This document shows, one piece after another, positions 45,024-53,959 of a stretch of 64,000 bases of DNA. Position 1 is the stretch's first letter. Each line of letters opens with the position of its first letter. The notes under the pieces were generated by a model. That model did no database searches. It saw nothing but the letters and a program-made list of their open reading frames with translations, and was not told where the DNA came from. The stretch covers positions 974,327 to 1,038,326 of the forward strand of contig NZ_JAKUKE010000003.1 of the NCBI RefSeq assembly GCF_024197615.1, written 5' to 3'. This DNA comes from Desulfuromonas sp. KJ2020 (GTDB lineage Bacteria > Desulfobacterota > Desulfuromonadia > Desulfuromonadales > SZUA-540). The translations under genes were made by a program, and so were the position numbers.

Positions 45024-45803
45024 TCAATCCGAAGAGGAAGCCCCCTTTTTACGGGAATCCAGAAAGGGCTGAATGAGATCGATGGGGACCGGGAAAATAA
45101 TGGTCGAGTTCTTTTCAGTAGCGACTTCAGTGAGAGTCTGCAAAAAACGCAACTGCAAAGCCGTCGGTTCACCACTCATCACTTTAGCCGCCTCGGACAA
45201 TTTCTGGGAAGCCTGGAATTCTCCTTCGGCGTGGATCACCTTGGAACGCCGTTCCCTTTCCGCCTCCGCCTGCCGCGCCATGGCCCGCTGCATCTCCGCC
45301 GGCAGATCGACATGTTTTATCTCGACATTGGAAACTTTGACCCCCCAGGGATCGGTTTGCCGGTCGAGAATATTCTGCAGCTCCTGATTGATGCGCTCCC
45401 GGTGCGACAGCAGATCATCCAGATCGGACTGTCCAAGGACGCTGCGCAGGGATGTCTGAGCCAACTGGCTGGTAGCGTAGAGATAGTTCTCCACCTCGAT
45501 CAGGGCCTTCTCGGGGGAAAGAACCCGGAAGTAGAGAACGGCGTTGACCTTGACGGAGACATTGTCCTTGGTGATGACATCCTGGGGTGGCACATCCATG
45601 GCCACTGTGCGCAGGCTGATCTTGACCAGGCGGTCGACAAAAGGAATGATCAGCCGCAGGCCTGGCCCTTTGACCGAGGAAAATCGCCCGAGGCGAAAGA
45701 CGACTCCCCGTTCATATTCCATAAGAATCTGAACCGCCTGAATGATAATAAACAGCAACAATCCTAAAACGACCGCCCAACCGATGAGGCCAACGGGTAT
45801 CAT
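45024..45803 (-). CDS. Slipin/stomatin-like SPFH domain protein
   Basis: 259 residues. An N-terminal membrane segment ([20 protein letters not shown]) is followed by the SPFH/band 7 domain with [40 protein letters not shown] and [21 protein letters not shown] coiled-coil C-terminus includes [20 protein letters not shown]. Proteins of this group assemble in membrane microdomains and are paired with NfeD proteases. Its ATG overlaps the nfeD stop (ATGA), with AAGGAGG as ribosome-binding site, which supports a common complex. Confidence 0.94.
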   Translation of the reverse strand: MIPVGLIGWAVVLGLLLFIIIQAVQILMEYERGVVFRLGRFSSVKGPGLRLIIPFVDRLVKISLRTVAMDVPPQDVITKDNVSVKVNAVLYFRVLSPEKALIEVENYLYATSQLAQTSLRSVLGQSDLDDLLSHRERINQELQNILDRQTDPWGVKVSNVEIKHVDLPAEMQRAMARQAEAERERRSKVIHAEGEFQASQKLSEAAKVMSGEPTALQLRFLQTLTEVATEKNSTIIFPVPIDLIQPFLDSRKKGASSSD

Positions 45804-47182
45804 GAATCCTCCTTGTTCATCGTTATGTCCTGCCCGGGGTCAATAGAGCCATTTGCCGCTAGAGGGTGAGCCACAGGTTCACTGATTGGCCAGGGAGCTA
45901 CCTCCATGCGAAGGTTGCCCTCAAGGCGGACTACCACAATATCCTGATTCTTGCTGATAGGCTGTTTGGAAAAAGCATTCCAGTATTCCCCGTGGACGAA
46001 TACCTTCCCTTCCTCCTGGATGGCCGTCACGGCCTGCCCTCGTTCCCCGACCATGCCCTCGGCGCCGGAGAAAAAACGACTTTTCTGCGTTCGCACCACA
46101 AAAAAGAGGACCAGCAGGAAAAATCCTCCAAAAACGGCCACGGTGGCCGCGATAATGGCACGGGATATCTGCAGATAGGGCTCGGAACTCTCGATGAGCA
46201 TCAAGGACCCCAGCGTCATGGCGACAAGTCCACCGATGGAAAGCATGCCGTAGGAGACGATTTTGACTTCCAATATAAAGAGAATGATAGCCAGCAGAAT
46301 GAGCAGAACGCCGGCATAATTGATCGGCAGGGTCTGGAAGGCAAAGAGGGCCAGCAGCAGAGCGATGGCACCTAAAGCCCCCGGCAAAATCCCGCCGGGT
46401 TGGGAGATCTCGAAAAATATCCCCATGATTCCGAGCATCAGAAGCATATAGGCAACGTTGGGGTTGCTGATGGTCGCCAGGATTTTCTGCCGCCAGCTCA
46501 TCTCGGCCACGCTCAGCTCGGCACCGGCAATATCCAACACCAGGGCCTGCCCCTGGCGCAGGTACCGACGGCCATCAAGCCCCGCGATCAGTTCCTTTTC
46601 ATCGGCGGCGATGAGGTCGATGACTTTTAGCTGCAGTGCTTCGGAGGCCGGTGTGGACATACTCTCCCGCACGATGCGCTCGGCCCAGTCCGTATTTCTC
46701 CCGCGCTGTTCAGCGAGACTGCGTGCATAAGCAACCGCGTCGGCAAGAACCTTGTCCATCATGGTCGTGTCCTGCTGTCCGCCGGCGCCGACGGACACCG
46801 GATGGGCGGCCCCGATATTGGTACCGGGGGCCATGACCGCGAAATCAGCCGCCAAAGTAATGAGCGCTCCGGCCGAAGCAGCTCTCGCTCCGGGGGGATA
46901 GACATACACGATGACAGGGATGCGCGAAGCCAGCATCGCCTTGATAATGTCCCGCATGGCGGTGTCAAGCCCTCCCGGCGTGTCCAACTCCAGCAGAAAG
47001 GCCTTGTCCGGGCGCTCATTGGTCCCGCGAAGTTCAGTCGCGATAAAGTCGGCCACGGTAGGAGTGATCGCCTCGTTGACGCGCACCACCCGGATAACGT
47101 CTGCGGCGTATCCTGCCGACGCAGAGCCCCAAGCCAACAGCAACAGCATCAAAAAGAGGCCTGTTCGCATGTATCTATTCAT
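45800..47182 (-). CDS. NfeD-type membrane serine protease (long form)
   Basis: About 460 residues. A signal sequence ([20 protein letters not shown]) leads into a ClpP-like protease domain with Ser103 in [14 protein letters not shown] and Lys144 in [20 protein letters not shown]; the 41-residue spacing equals that of the P. horikoshii 1510-N dyad. Four TM helices (about 250-350) and a C-terminal OB-fold ([20 protein letters not shown]) follow. The target of the archaeal enzyme is the slipin C-terminus, which agrees with the slipin gene next door. The start is uncertain: ATG 47182 gives a clean signal peptide, but a TTG at 47218 has the better AAGGAGG site and would add 12 residues. Confidence 0.92.
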   Translation of the reverse strand: MNRYMRTGLFLMLLLLAWGSASAGYAADVIRVVRVNEAITPTVADFIATELRGTNERPDKAFLLELDTPGGLDTAMRDIIKAMLASRIPVIVYVYPPGARAASAGALITLAADFAVMAPGTNIGAAHPVSVGAGGQQDTTMMDKVLADAVAYARSLAEQRGRNTDWAERIVRESMSTPASEALQLKVIDLIAADEKELIAGLDGRRYLRQGQALVLDIAGAELSVAEMSWRQKILATISNPNVAYMLLMLGIMGIFFEISQPGGILPGALGAIALLLALFAFQTLPINYAGVLLILLAIILFILEVKIVSYGMLSIGGLVAMTLGSLMLIESSEPYLQISRAIIAATVAVFGGFFLLVLFFVVRTQKSRFFSGAEGMVGERGQAVTAIQEEGKVFVHGEYWNAFSKQPISKNQDIVVVRLEGNLRMEVAPWPISEPVAHPLAANGSIDPGQDITMNKEDS

Positions 47183-47335
47183 GCTGAAAAGCTTACCCCA
47201 GGCCCTCTGGCCTGTCAAAAAGAGGAACCCCCTCCTTGATTACCCTGGCAAGGCATCTTGCCTCCCGATTCGCCCTGTGCTAAGGTACAAACCGTCAAAG
47301 ATATGACGCCCCCTTCCCTCCTTCCCGGAGATGCC

Positions 47336-48763
47336 ATGAACAACCTTTCACAGATTTTGATCATCGACGATGAAGCCAACAACAGGGATGCGCTGTCTAT
47401 GCTGCTGACCAGCGCCGGTTACAGGGTCCAGTCGACGGATTCCGGTGAAGAAGCGCTGCAAATCATGCAGAGCACTCCTTTTGAGATCGTCATAACGGAT
47501 CTTTTTCTGCCGGGCGTCAGCGGCATCGACATCCTCAAAAAGGTCAAAGCCGACTCCCCCTACACCAATGTCATCCTGATTACAGGAAATGCCTCAGCCG
47601 AAACGGCCGTCGAGGCCATGAAAGAAGGGGCGTTCGACTACATCACCAAACCGTTCAATATCGAAAAGCTCAAGGTGCTGGTGGCCAAGGCACTGGAAAA
47701 AAGCCAGCTGGTCGCCGAAAACCTGTATCTGCGTCAGCAACTGCGCGGCAAATACAAGTTTGAAAACATCATCGGCAACAGCTTGGCCATCCAGCAGGTT
47801 TTTTCCCGCATGGAAAAAATTGTGCAGACCGATTCAACTATTCTTATCCTGGGTGAATCGGGGACCGGCAAGGAACTTGTCGCCCGCGCCATCCACTACA
47901 ACAGCAGCCGCAAGGAGCAGCCCTTTGTCGCCATCAACTGTGGGGCGATTCCGGCCGATCTGCTCGAAAGCGAACTTTTTGGCCATGTGCGTGGCTCTTT
48001 TACCGGCGCGGTGCTGGACAAATCCGGCAAATTCGAAGTCGCCAATAATGGAACGATCTTTCTGGACGAGATCGGCACCATGCCGATGCATCTGCAGATG
48101 AAGCTGTTGCGGGTATTGCAGGAACAGGAAGTCGAACGGGTCGGCGGGAGTAAAAAAATCAAACTCAACGTTCGGGTCGTGTCGGCGACCAACGCCAACC
48201 TGGAAGAGCAGGTCAAAAGGGGATTATTCAGGGAAGATCTCTATTACCGCCTCAACGTCATCCCTATCCTGCTACCACCGCTGCGGGACCGCCGCGAGGA
48301 TATCGCCTTGTTGGCGCGGCATTTTCTGCAGAAAACCTGCAAGGAGATGAAGCGGCCCCTCATGTCCCTTTCCCCCGAGGCCATGCAGGCCCTTGAAAGG
48401 TATGATTGGCCGGGGAACGTCCGCGAGATGGAAAACGTCATTGAACGAACCGTTGCCCTCACGGACGGAGAGAGCATTGAGAGGCGGGACCTGCCTCAGC
48501 ACGTCGGCGGCGGTGACTATAAAGCCTCGGGCCCTGACTTCATGACCCCGAAAGTGGGAGGATCAGGGCTCGACATGGAGCAGGTCCTGGCGGATATCGA
48601 ACGGGGAATGATTCTGGAAGCGCTGGAGTTGAGCCAGGGGGTCAAGGCCAGGGCCGCAGCGCTGCTGCAGATCAATCGCACAACCCTGGTGGAAAAAATG
48701 AAGCGGCTGAGCCTCGACAACCCCCATCACAAACCACGCTCTGCCGAGTCGAGCCGCATCTGA
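47336..48763 (+). CDS. NtrC-family sigma-54-dependent response regulator (orphan)
   Basis: 475 residues from ATG 47336, which has GGAG six bases upstream; the open frame extends to 47258 without a site. Receiver domain with Asp55 (IVITDLFLPGVSG), AAA+ domain with Walker [14 protein letters not shown], sigma-54 contact in HVRGSFTGAVLDKSGKF (GSFTGA rather than the common GAFTGA) and TIFLDEIGTMP, and a C-terminal Fis-type HTH (AAALLQINRTTLVEKMKRL). No histidine kinase gene is adjacent; it is divergent from nfeD, so its partner is elsewhere. Confidence 0.94.
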   Translation: MNNLSQILIIDDEANNRDALSMLLTSAGYRVQSTDSGEEALQIMQSTPFEIVITDLFLPGVSGIDILKKVKADSPYTNVILITGNASAETAVEAMKEGAFDYITKPFNIEKLKVLVAKALEKSQLVAENLYLRQQLRGKYKFENIIGNSLAIQQVFSRMEKIVQTDSTILILGESGTGKELVARAIHYNSSRKEQPFVAINCGAIPADLLESELFGHVRGSFTGAVLDKSGKFEVANNGTIFLDEIGTMPMHLQMKLLRVLQEQEVERVGGSKKIKLNVRVVSATNANLEEQVKRGLFREDLYYRLNVIPILLPPLRDRREDIALLARHFLQKTCKEMKRPLMSLSPEAMQALERYDWPGNVREMENVIERTVALTDGESIERRDLPQHVGGGDYKASGPDFMTPKVGGSGLDMEQVLADIERGMILEALELSQGVKARAAALLQINRTTLVEKMKRLSLDNPHHKPRSAESSRI

Positions 48764-48798
48764 ACTTCTGCTCACACAGGAGTCAGCCAATCGGCCCA

Positions 48799-49599
48799 TC
48801 AGGATCTTGGCGCTGAAAGATCAAGAAGCTGGTGCGCCCGGGAAAAGTAGGCGCGATAACCCCGGTGCACAATCAGAAAAGTCGTGATGGCTACGGCACC
48901 GGTAATGGCGCACATGATGGCGATCTGGTATTTGACGGCCACAACGGGCTCGGTGCCCGACAGGATCTGACCGGTCATCATGCCTGGAAGAGAAACGATT
49001 CCCATGGCGGCCATGGTATTGGTCGCTGGAATCAGGGCCGCCCTGAAGGCGCTGCGCATGGCCTCCTGCGAAGCCTGTCGAGCCGACGCCCCCAGGCAGA
49101 GGGCCGTTTCAATCTCGTCCTTTCTCTCCGCCAGTTCGCTATGCAGTCGTTCGGCCGCCAGACTGGCGCCATTCATGGAATTGCCGATGATCATCCCAAC
49201 CAGGGGAATCAGATAGCGCGGGTCGTACCAGGGAGTGAACCCCACCACCACCAGGCAGAAATAGAAAGAGACCAGACCACAGCCAACAAGGATGGCGACA
49301 CCGACGACCTTGTAAAAGCCGGGCATCTTTCCTTTGACGCGCCCGGCCATGACCTGGACAGAAAACCCGGCCATGACCAGCAGGATGAGCAGAACGGGCA
49401 AAGGGCTGCGGATGGCAAAAACAAGGTGCAAAGTATAGCCGATGGCCAACAGTTGGGCGACCATGCGCACAGAGGCCCACAGAAACTGTTTTTCCTGCCC
49501 AACCTTCTGCAGCCTCGCCAGACCGAAGGTCAACAGAATCAGGCCGTAGGCCCAGACCAGGTCAATGGTGTCAAGAACAATGAGTTCCGCCTGTTCCAT
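48799..49599 (-). CDS. fetB: ABC transporter permease of the FetB/UPF0014 family
   Basis: 266 residues with about seven hydrophobic helices; typical segments are IDLVWAYGLILLTFGLARLQ, VQVMAGRVKGKMPGFYKVVG, LIPLVGMIIGNSMNGASLAA and the C-terminal ATNTMAAMGIVSLPGMMTGQ followed by ILSGTEPV. The family includes E. coli FetB (YbbM), proposed to export iron under oxidative stress. It starts immediately after the ATPase gene stop (1-base gap), so the pair is a FetA-FetB type transporter. Iron as substrate is by family inference. Confidence 0.88.
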   Translation of the reverse strand: MEQAELIVLDTIDLVWAYGLILLTFGLARLQKVGQEKQFLWASVRMVAQLLAIGYTLHLVFAIRSPLPVLLILLVMAGFSVQVMAGRVKGKMPGFYKVVGVAILVGCGLVSFYFCLVVVGFTPWYDPRYLIPLVGMIIGNSMNGASLAAERLHSELAERKDEIETALCLGASARQASQEAMRSAFRAALIPATNTMAAMGIVSLPGMMTGQILSGTEPVVAVKYQIAIMCAITGAVAITTFLIVHRGYRAYFSRAHQLLDLSAPRS

Positions 49600-49600
49600 C

Positions 49601-50374
49601 CTAATTCTCCACCGCGCGTTCCCAGGGTTCCGCCAGGAAGCGGCGAAGCGAGTCGGTCTGGGGACGACTCAGGACATCGTCGGCGCTTCCCTCCTCCAGG
49701 ATAGAACCACCATCAAGGTAGTAAAGATAATCCCCGATGTGTTCGACCATGCGCAGGTCATGACTGACCATAACCAGCGTCAGGTTGCGCGTCCGGCAGA
49801 TGTCTTTCAGCATCTGCCCCAGGCGGTCCCCTGTCGGCCGGTCAAGCGCGCTGGTCGGTTCGTCAAGAAGCAGTACTTCCGGATCGGTTATGAGTGTTCG
49901 CGCCAGACAAACCCGCTGCTGCTGCCCGATGGACAGCGCGCGGGCCGGCCGGGTCAGCATCTCGCGGGAAAGGCGACAAGCCTCCAGGACGGTGAGGATC
50001 TCTGTACTATCCACGGAGGGCGGAGCCTGACGGCGATAGGCGAAGGGGCGTTGCAGATTGTCCAGTACGGTGCCAGGAAACATGAAGGGCCGCTGCGGCA
50101 CGAGCCCGACACGCCGGCGCAAAAGAATAGGATCCAGACGAATGACATCTTCTCCGCCAAGAAGAATTTTGCCGGCGCTCGGTTCTTCAAGCCGATTCAA
50201 CAGCCTTATTAGAGTCGACTTTCCGCCGCCGGAAGGGCCAAAGACCACGGTCAGCCGGCCAGGCTGAGCCCCCAAGTCGATATCCCTGAGAATGTCGACG
50301 GACGACCCTTCGGCGTCCCGGCGTGTGACACCGACACCCTGTATCTCCAACAAAGATCCCTTGGCGGCCGTCAT
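49601..50374 (-). CDS. fetA: ABC transporter ATPase of the FetA type
   Basis: 257 residues from ATG 50374. Walker A GPSGGGKSTLIRLL, Q-loop, signature LSIGQQQRVCLARTL, Walker B VLLLDEPTSALD and the switch His (MVSHDLRM) are all intact. The start ATG overlaps the uracil-DNA glycosylase stop TGA in an ATGA arrangement; the longer frame (to 50680) lies inside that gene and is not used. Partner of the FetB-like permease downstream. Confidence 0.88.
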   Translation of the reverse strand: MTAAKGSLLEIQGVGVTRRDAEGSSVDILRDIDLGAQPGRLTVVFGPSGGGKSTLIRLLNRLEEPSAGKILLGGEDVIRLDPILLRRRVGLVPQRPFMFPGTVLDNLQRPFAYRRQAPPSVDSTEILTVLEACRLSREMLTRPARALSIGQQQRVCLARTLITDPEVLLLDEPTSALDRPTGDRLGQMLKDICRTRNLTLVMVSHDLRMVEHIGDYLYYLDGGSILEEGSADDVLSRPQTDSLRRFLAEPWERAVEN

Positions 50375-51108
50375 CCCTGCTCGCTCTGCTGAAGCCGCTT
50401 GAGCACCTGCTTCATATCCTCCCAGACCTCCTGCTTTCCTGAGGGATTTCTCAGCAGATAGGCCGGGTGGTAGGTGGGCATGAGAGGAATACCGTGGTAA
50501 TCCTTCCAAGTCCCCCGGAGGCGGGTGATGGAGGTTTGGTCCCGCAACAGGGTCTGGGCGGCAAATTTGCCGAGAGCCACGATCACGCTGGGCCGTATGG
50601 ATGCCAATTGACGGATAAGAAAGGGTTCGCAGGCCTCGATTTCTTCCAGGCGAGGATCGCGGTTGCCAGGGGGGCGGCATTTTTCCACGTTGCAGATATA
50701 GACCTGGTCGCGCCCCAGCCCCATGGCGTGAAGAATTCGGTCCAAGAGTCGCCCTGCCTCGCCGACAAAAGGTTCTCCCTTCTCATCTTCCTCACGCCCT
50801 GGCGCCTCCCCAACCAGGACCAACCGCGCCTGCGGATTGCCCACACCAAAAACAATATTTTTACGACCCTCACAAAGGGGACAGCGACGGCAATCGCCGA
50901 GATCCGTCAGAATTTCCTCAAGACTCTCCCGCTGACAAAGCACAGCCGCCCCCTGCCCTCCTCCACTGGGGGGGAGCTCGCAGCGCGGCAAGGCTTCAGC
51001 CCGGGGAATCACGGGGATTTCGTGGGTTCCCGATAAGGCTAAATCCTCGAGCAGGCTTTTCGTCTGCCCTAAAATTTCCAGGATTTGTTGTTTTACATCG
51101 TTCCCCAT
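50371..51108 (-). CDS. Type-4 (Fe-S) uracil-DNA glycosylase
   Basis: 245 residues. Removes uracil from DNA. Iron-sulfur cluster cysteines of family 4 are seen in GDCRRCPLC, EKCRPPGNRDP and EACEPFL. The catalytic motif region GEAPGREEDEKGEPFVGEAG and the second motif LMPTYHPAYLLRN are present. The N-terminal 80 residues are an extra, poorly conserved leader common in such bacterial enzymes. It is the first gene of a minus-strand unit with fetA and fetB, translationally coupled to fetA. The odd pairing of an Fe-S DNA repair enzyme with an iron exporter is discussed in the findings. Confidence 0.92.
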   Translation of the reverse strand: MGNDVKQQILEILGQTKSLLEDLALSGTHEIPVIPRAEALPRCELPPSGGGQGAAVLCQRESLEEILTDLGDCRRCPLCEGRKNIVFGVGNPQARLVLVGEAPGREEDEKGEPFVGEAGRLLDRILHAMGLGRDQVYICNVEKCRPPGNRDPRLEEIEACEPFLIRQLASIRPSVIVALGKFAAQTLLRDQTSITRLRGTWKDYHGIPLMPTYHPAYLLRNPSGKQEVWEDMKQVLKRLQQSEQG

Positions 51109-51170
51109 AAGCCCTTTACATCACGCCGGTGGTGGACTAATCTTTAGAAAAAACCGAGACATTTTAGCCT

Positions 51171-52082
51171 ATGGCTTTTTCCACGATACTACTCTTTTTT
51201 TTATTCCTGTTATTGCCTGCAGATGCCTACGCCTGGGGGGTCGGGGTGCACCTGCAACTGGGGTCGCATATTCTCTCCAACCTCTCCATCCTGGCCCCCG
51301 CCCTGCAGACTCTGCTCTCCGCCTACCCCAACGACTACCTCTATGGCTGTATGAGCGCCGACATCACCCTCGGCAAAAAGCACACCCACTATCTCAATCA
51401 TTGTCATAGCTGGCGAATGGGCAAAAAAATTCTGGAGGCAGCCAAAAGCGACTCCCAACTGGCCTGCGCCTATGGCTATCTGAGCCATCTGGCCGCTGAC
51501 ACCGTGGCGCATTCCTATTTCGTTCCCTTCAAGATGGTGCGCACCTTCAACACAATTCTGCTGAAACATGCCTATTGGGAGCTTCGATTGGAGGCCAAGG
51601 TCGATCCGGCCATCTGGGAATTGGCCCGGACAGTGGCCCGGAAAAACTTTCAGGACAATGACCGCATGCTGCGATCGGTGCTCTCGGACACCATCTTTTC
51701 TTTCACGACCAACAAGAGGCTTTTCAATTCACTGCTGCTGCTCAACCGCCTGCAGCAATGGCAGAAAATGATCCGTTCCCTGTCCACAACTTCCAAATGG
51801 GTGCTTCCCGAGGAATATCACGAGGAATATCTCGGCTTGGCTCGCGAGGCAACGGAAAGCGTCCTGGTCCACGGCGAGGGCAGTCCCTACTGGAAAGCCG
51901 ATCCGACGGGAGAACGGGCCCTGCATGCCGCTAAAATGATTCGCAAAAACCTCAATCTGCTCTGGCTTGACGGCAAGTTGCCGGAAAAAGAAGCGGAAAA
52001 CATCATCACCGAATTGCGTCCGCAATTTCGGGCCGGCATCACGCAGCCGGATCAGCTCCTCGCCATGCTTTCCCAGACCTGA
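51171..52082 (+). CDS. Zinc-dependent phospholipase C family protein, secreted
   Basis: 303 residues. A signal peptide is followed by probable cleavage after Ala21 (AYA), so the mature protein would begin with Trp22 (WGVGVHLQLG), as in B. cereus phospholipase C, where Trp1 binds zinc. Further candidate zinc ligands are in KKHTHYLNHCHSW and GYLSHLAADTVAHSYFVP. The family also includes nucleases and bacterial proteins with unknown substrates. The C-terminal part (about 190-303) is helical and unrecognised. It is a single-gene unit between udg and coaBC, divergent from the former. Confidence 0.75.
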   Translation: MAFSTILLFFLFLLLPADAYAWGVGVHLQLGSHILSNLSILAPALQTLLSAYPNDYLYGCMSADITLGKKHTHYLNHCHSWRMGKKILEAAKSDSQLACAYGYLSHLAADTVAHSYFVPFKMVRTFNTILLKHAYWELRLEAKVDPAIWELARTVARKNFQDNDRMLRSVLSDTIFSFTTNKRLFNSLLLLNRLQQWQKMIRSLSTTSKWVLPEEYHEEYLGLAREATESVLVHGEGSPYWKADPTGERALHAAKMIRKNLNLLWLDGKLPEKEAENIITELRPQFRAGITQPDQLLAMLSQT

Positions 52083-52094
52083 CAGCCAGCCAAC

Positions 52095-53300
52095 TCAATT
52101 ATTGCGCTGTTCCTTCAGACGTTTGATCCGATCGAGCAAGGCATGGGCCACTTCATCCTTGCTCATCTGCGGCAAAGCCTCCCGGCTGCCATCGGCGAAG
52201 AGAAACCTGACGACATTCGTATCGACATCAAAGCCGGCACCCGCTTCGGTGACATCGTTGGCGACAATCAGATCCAGATTTTTATCCCGAAGTTTGCGGG
52301 CGGCGTTTTCCAACAGATCATCCGTCTCCGCCGCAAAACCTATTAAAAGGCGCTTCCCCTTGTTCTGACCAAGTTCTGCCAGAATATCGGGGTTTTTTTC
52401 CAGGGTAAGCTGGAGATTGTCGGTCTGCTCCTTCTTGATTTTGCGCAAAGAAGCCTGGGCGGGACGATAATCCGCCACGGCGGCAGCCTTGATCAGGATG
52501 CTGGCCTCATCGGCAAATTGCCGCACGACCTGCTGCATTTCACGGGCGCTGCCGACACGATGGAACTCCAAACCGCAAGGAGGAACAAGACAGGTAGGAC
52601 CTGAAATCAGCACGACACGGGCGCCGCGCAGGAAAGCGGCCCGAGCGATGGCATATCCCATTTTTCCGGAAGAATAGTTGCTGATGTAGCGGACTGGATC
52701 TATTTCCTCTCGGGTAGGACCAGCCGTGACGAGGACCGTTTCTCCCGCCAGGTCCCGCGGGTGGAGCAGTCTTTCGGTTTCGGCCAGGATATCGGCAGGA
52801 TCGGGCAGCTTCCCCTTCCCTTCCCAGCCACAGGCCAACATACCCAGAGCCGGCTCCATCACCTGGTAACCGACAGATTTGAGCTTCTCTTCATTTTGTC
52901 GATAGAGGGGATTTTCCCACATATTCACGTTCATGGCGGGCACGAAAAGAACCGGGGCCTTGGTGGCCATGATGGTGGTGGTCAGCAGGTCATCGGCTAT
53001 GCCGCCAGCGACTTTGCCGATCAGATTGGCCGTAGCCGGGGCGAGGACAAACAGGTCAGCCCGGTCGGCCAGCGAAATATGACCTATCTCTTTTTCCTGG
53101 AAAAGATCGAACAATTCCGTGTGGACGGGATTGCCTGACAGGGTCTGGAACGTAAGGGGAGTCACAAACTCCTGAGCGTTTTTTGTCATGATCACAAAAA
53201 CATCCGCCCCAGCCTTCACGTAAAGCCTCAAAAGTTCAACAGCCTTGTAGACGGCAATGCCACCGGACACGCCCAGAACAATTTTTTTCCCTTTCAGCAT
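52095..53300 (-). CDS. coaBC: Bifunctional phosphopantothenoylcysteine decarboxylase/synthetase (CoaBC)
   Basis: Adds cysteine to 4'-phosphopantothenate and decarboxylates the product to phosphopantetheine in CoA synthesis. The N-terminal CoaC half (flavoprotein, about 1-180) has GVSGGIAVYKA, His74 in EIGHISLADRADLFVLAPAT and GMLACGWEGKGKLPDP. The C-terminal CoaB half has YISNYSSGKMGYAIARAAF and AAVADYRPAQ. 401 residues is normal. It is 30 bases downstream of the metallo-hydrolase gene. Confidence 0.96.
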   Translation of the reverse strand: MLKGKKIVLGVSGGIAVYKAVELLRLYVKAGADVFVIMTKNAQEFVTPLTFQTLSGNPVHTELFDLFQEKEIGHISLADRADLFVLAPATANLIGKVAGGIADDLLTTTIMATKAPVLFVPAMNVNMWENPLYRQNEEKLKSVGYQVMEPALGMLACGWEGKGKLPDPADILAETERLLHPRDLAGETVLVTAGPTREEIDPVRYISNYSSGKMGYAIARAAFLRGARVVLISGPTCLVPPCGLEFHRVGSAREMQQVVRQFADEASILIKAAAVADYRPAQASLRKIKKEQTDNLQLTLEKNPDILAELGQNKGKRLLIGFAAETDDLLENAARKLRDKNLDLIVANDVTEAGAGFDVDTNVVRFLFADGSREALPQMSKDEVAHALLDRIKRLKEQRNN

Positions 53301-53329
53301 TCCACATTCTCCCTTCGGCCTTAAAAGTT

Positions 53330-53959
53330 TCAGCTGCCGAACCCGACAAAAGGATTGGATCGCTTTTCCCTTCCGATCGTCGTATCGGGGCCATGGCCGG
53401 TATGGACAACGGTCTGTTCCGGCAATACAAGCAGCTTCTGCCTGATGCCCTGAATCAGGATGTCGTGATCACCGCCAGGGAGGTCCGTTCGGCCCACAGA
53501 ACCGGCAAAAAGGACGTCGCCAGCGAAAAGATGCCCCTCCCCATAGAGGCAGATGCCACCGGGAGAATGTCCGGGCACGTGGAGCACGGAAAACGCCAGA
53601 TCGCCCAGATTCAGCACCTCGCCCTCAGCCAGCAGGCGTTGTGGTTCTGGCGAAGAAGTGGTTTTCAACCCGTAAATAGCGGCGTGCTGTGCGGCATTTT
53701 GCAAAAGAGGCAAATCGTCACGGTGAATCATGAGAGACGCCCCGGTTTTTTCAACCAGGAAACGGTTGCCACCAATGTGATCGAAGTGTCCGTGGGTATT
53801 GACGATAGCCGTCAGAGTCCAACCCTTTTTTTGAAGAAACTGCCAGATGCGCTCTCCCTCATCCCCCGGATCCACCACCATGGCCGTCTGCGAAAGTTCA
53901 TCCACAACGATAAAACAGTTAACCTGCAAGGGGCCAACAGTGAGACATTCAACGATCAT
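53330..53959 (-). CDS. Metallo-beta-lactamase fold hydrolase (glyoxalase II-like)
   Basis: 209 residues from ATG 53959, with AAGGAGG just upstream. The HxHxDH zinc motif appears as NTHGHFDHIGGNRFLVE. Other metal ligands are VLHVPGHSPGGICLY, FAGDVLFAGSVGRTDLPGG and VVHTGHGPDTTIG. Members hydrolyse thioesters or other esters; the exact substrate cannot be assigned. Its start overlaps the upstream nuclease gene by 11 bases. Confidence 0.9.
   Translation of the reverse strand: MIVECLTVGPLQVNCFIVVDELSQTAMVVDPGDEGERIWQFLQKKGWTLTAIVNTHGHFDHIGGNRFLVEKTGASLMIHRDDLPLLQNAAQHAAIYGLKTTSSPEPQRLLAEGEVLNLGDLAFSVLHVPGHSPGGICLYGEGHLFAGDVLFAGSVGRTDLPGGDHDILIQGIRQKLLVLPEQTVVHTGHGPDTTIGREKRSNPFVGFGS

Noticed and set aside
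47246..47262. Possible sigma-54 promoter TGGCAAGG...TTGC upstream of the orphan regulator
   Set aside because: The spacing between the GG and GC elements is one base too long for a sigma-54 promoter; the match also reads as a short inverted repeat.
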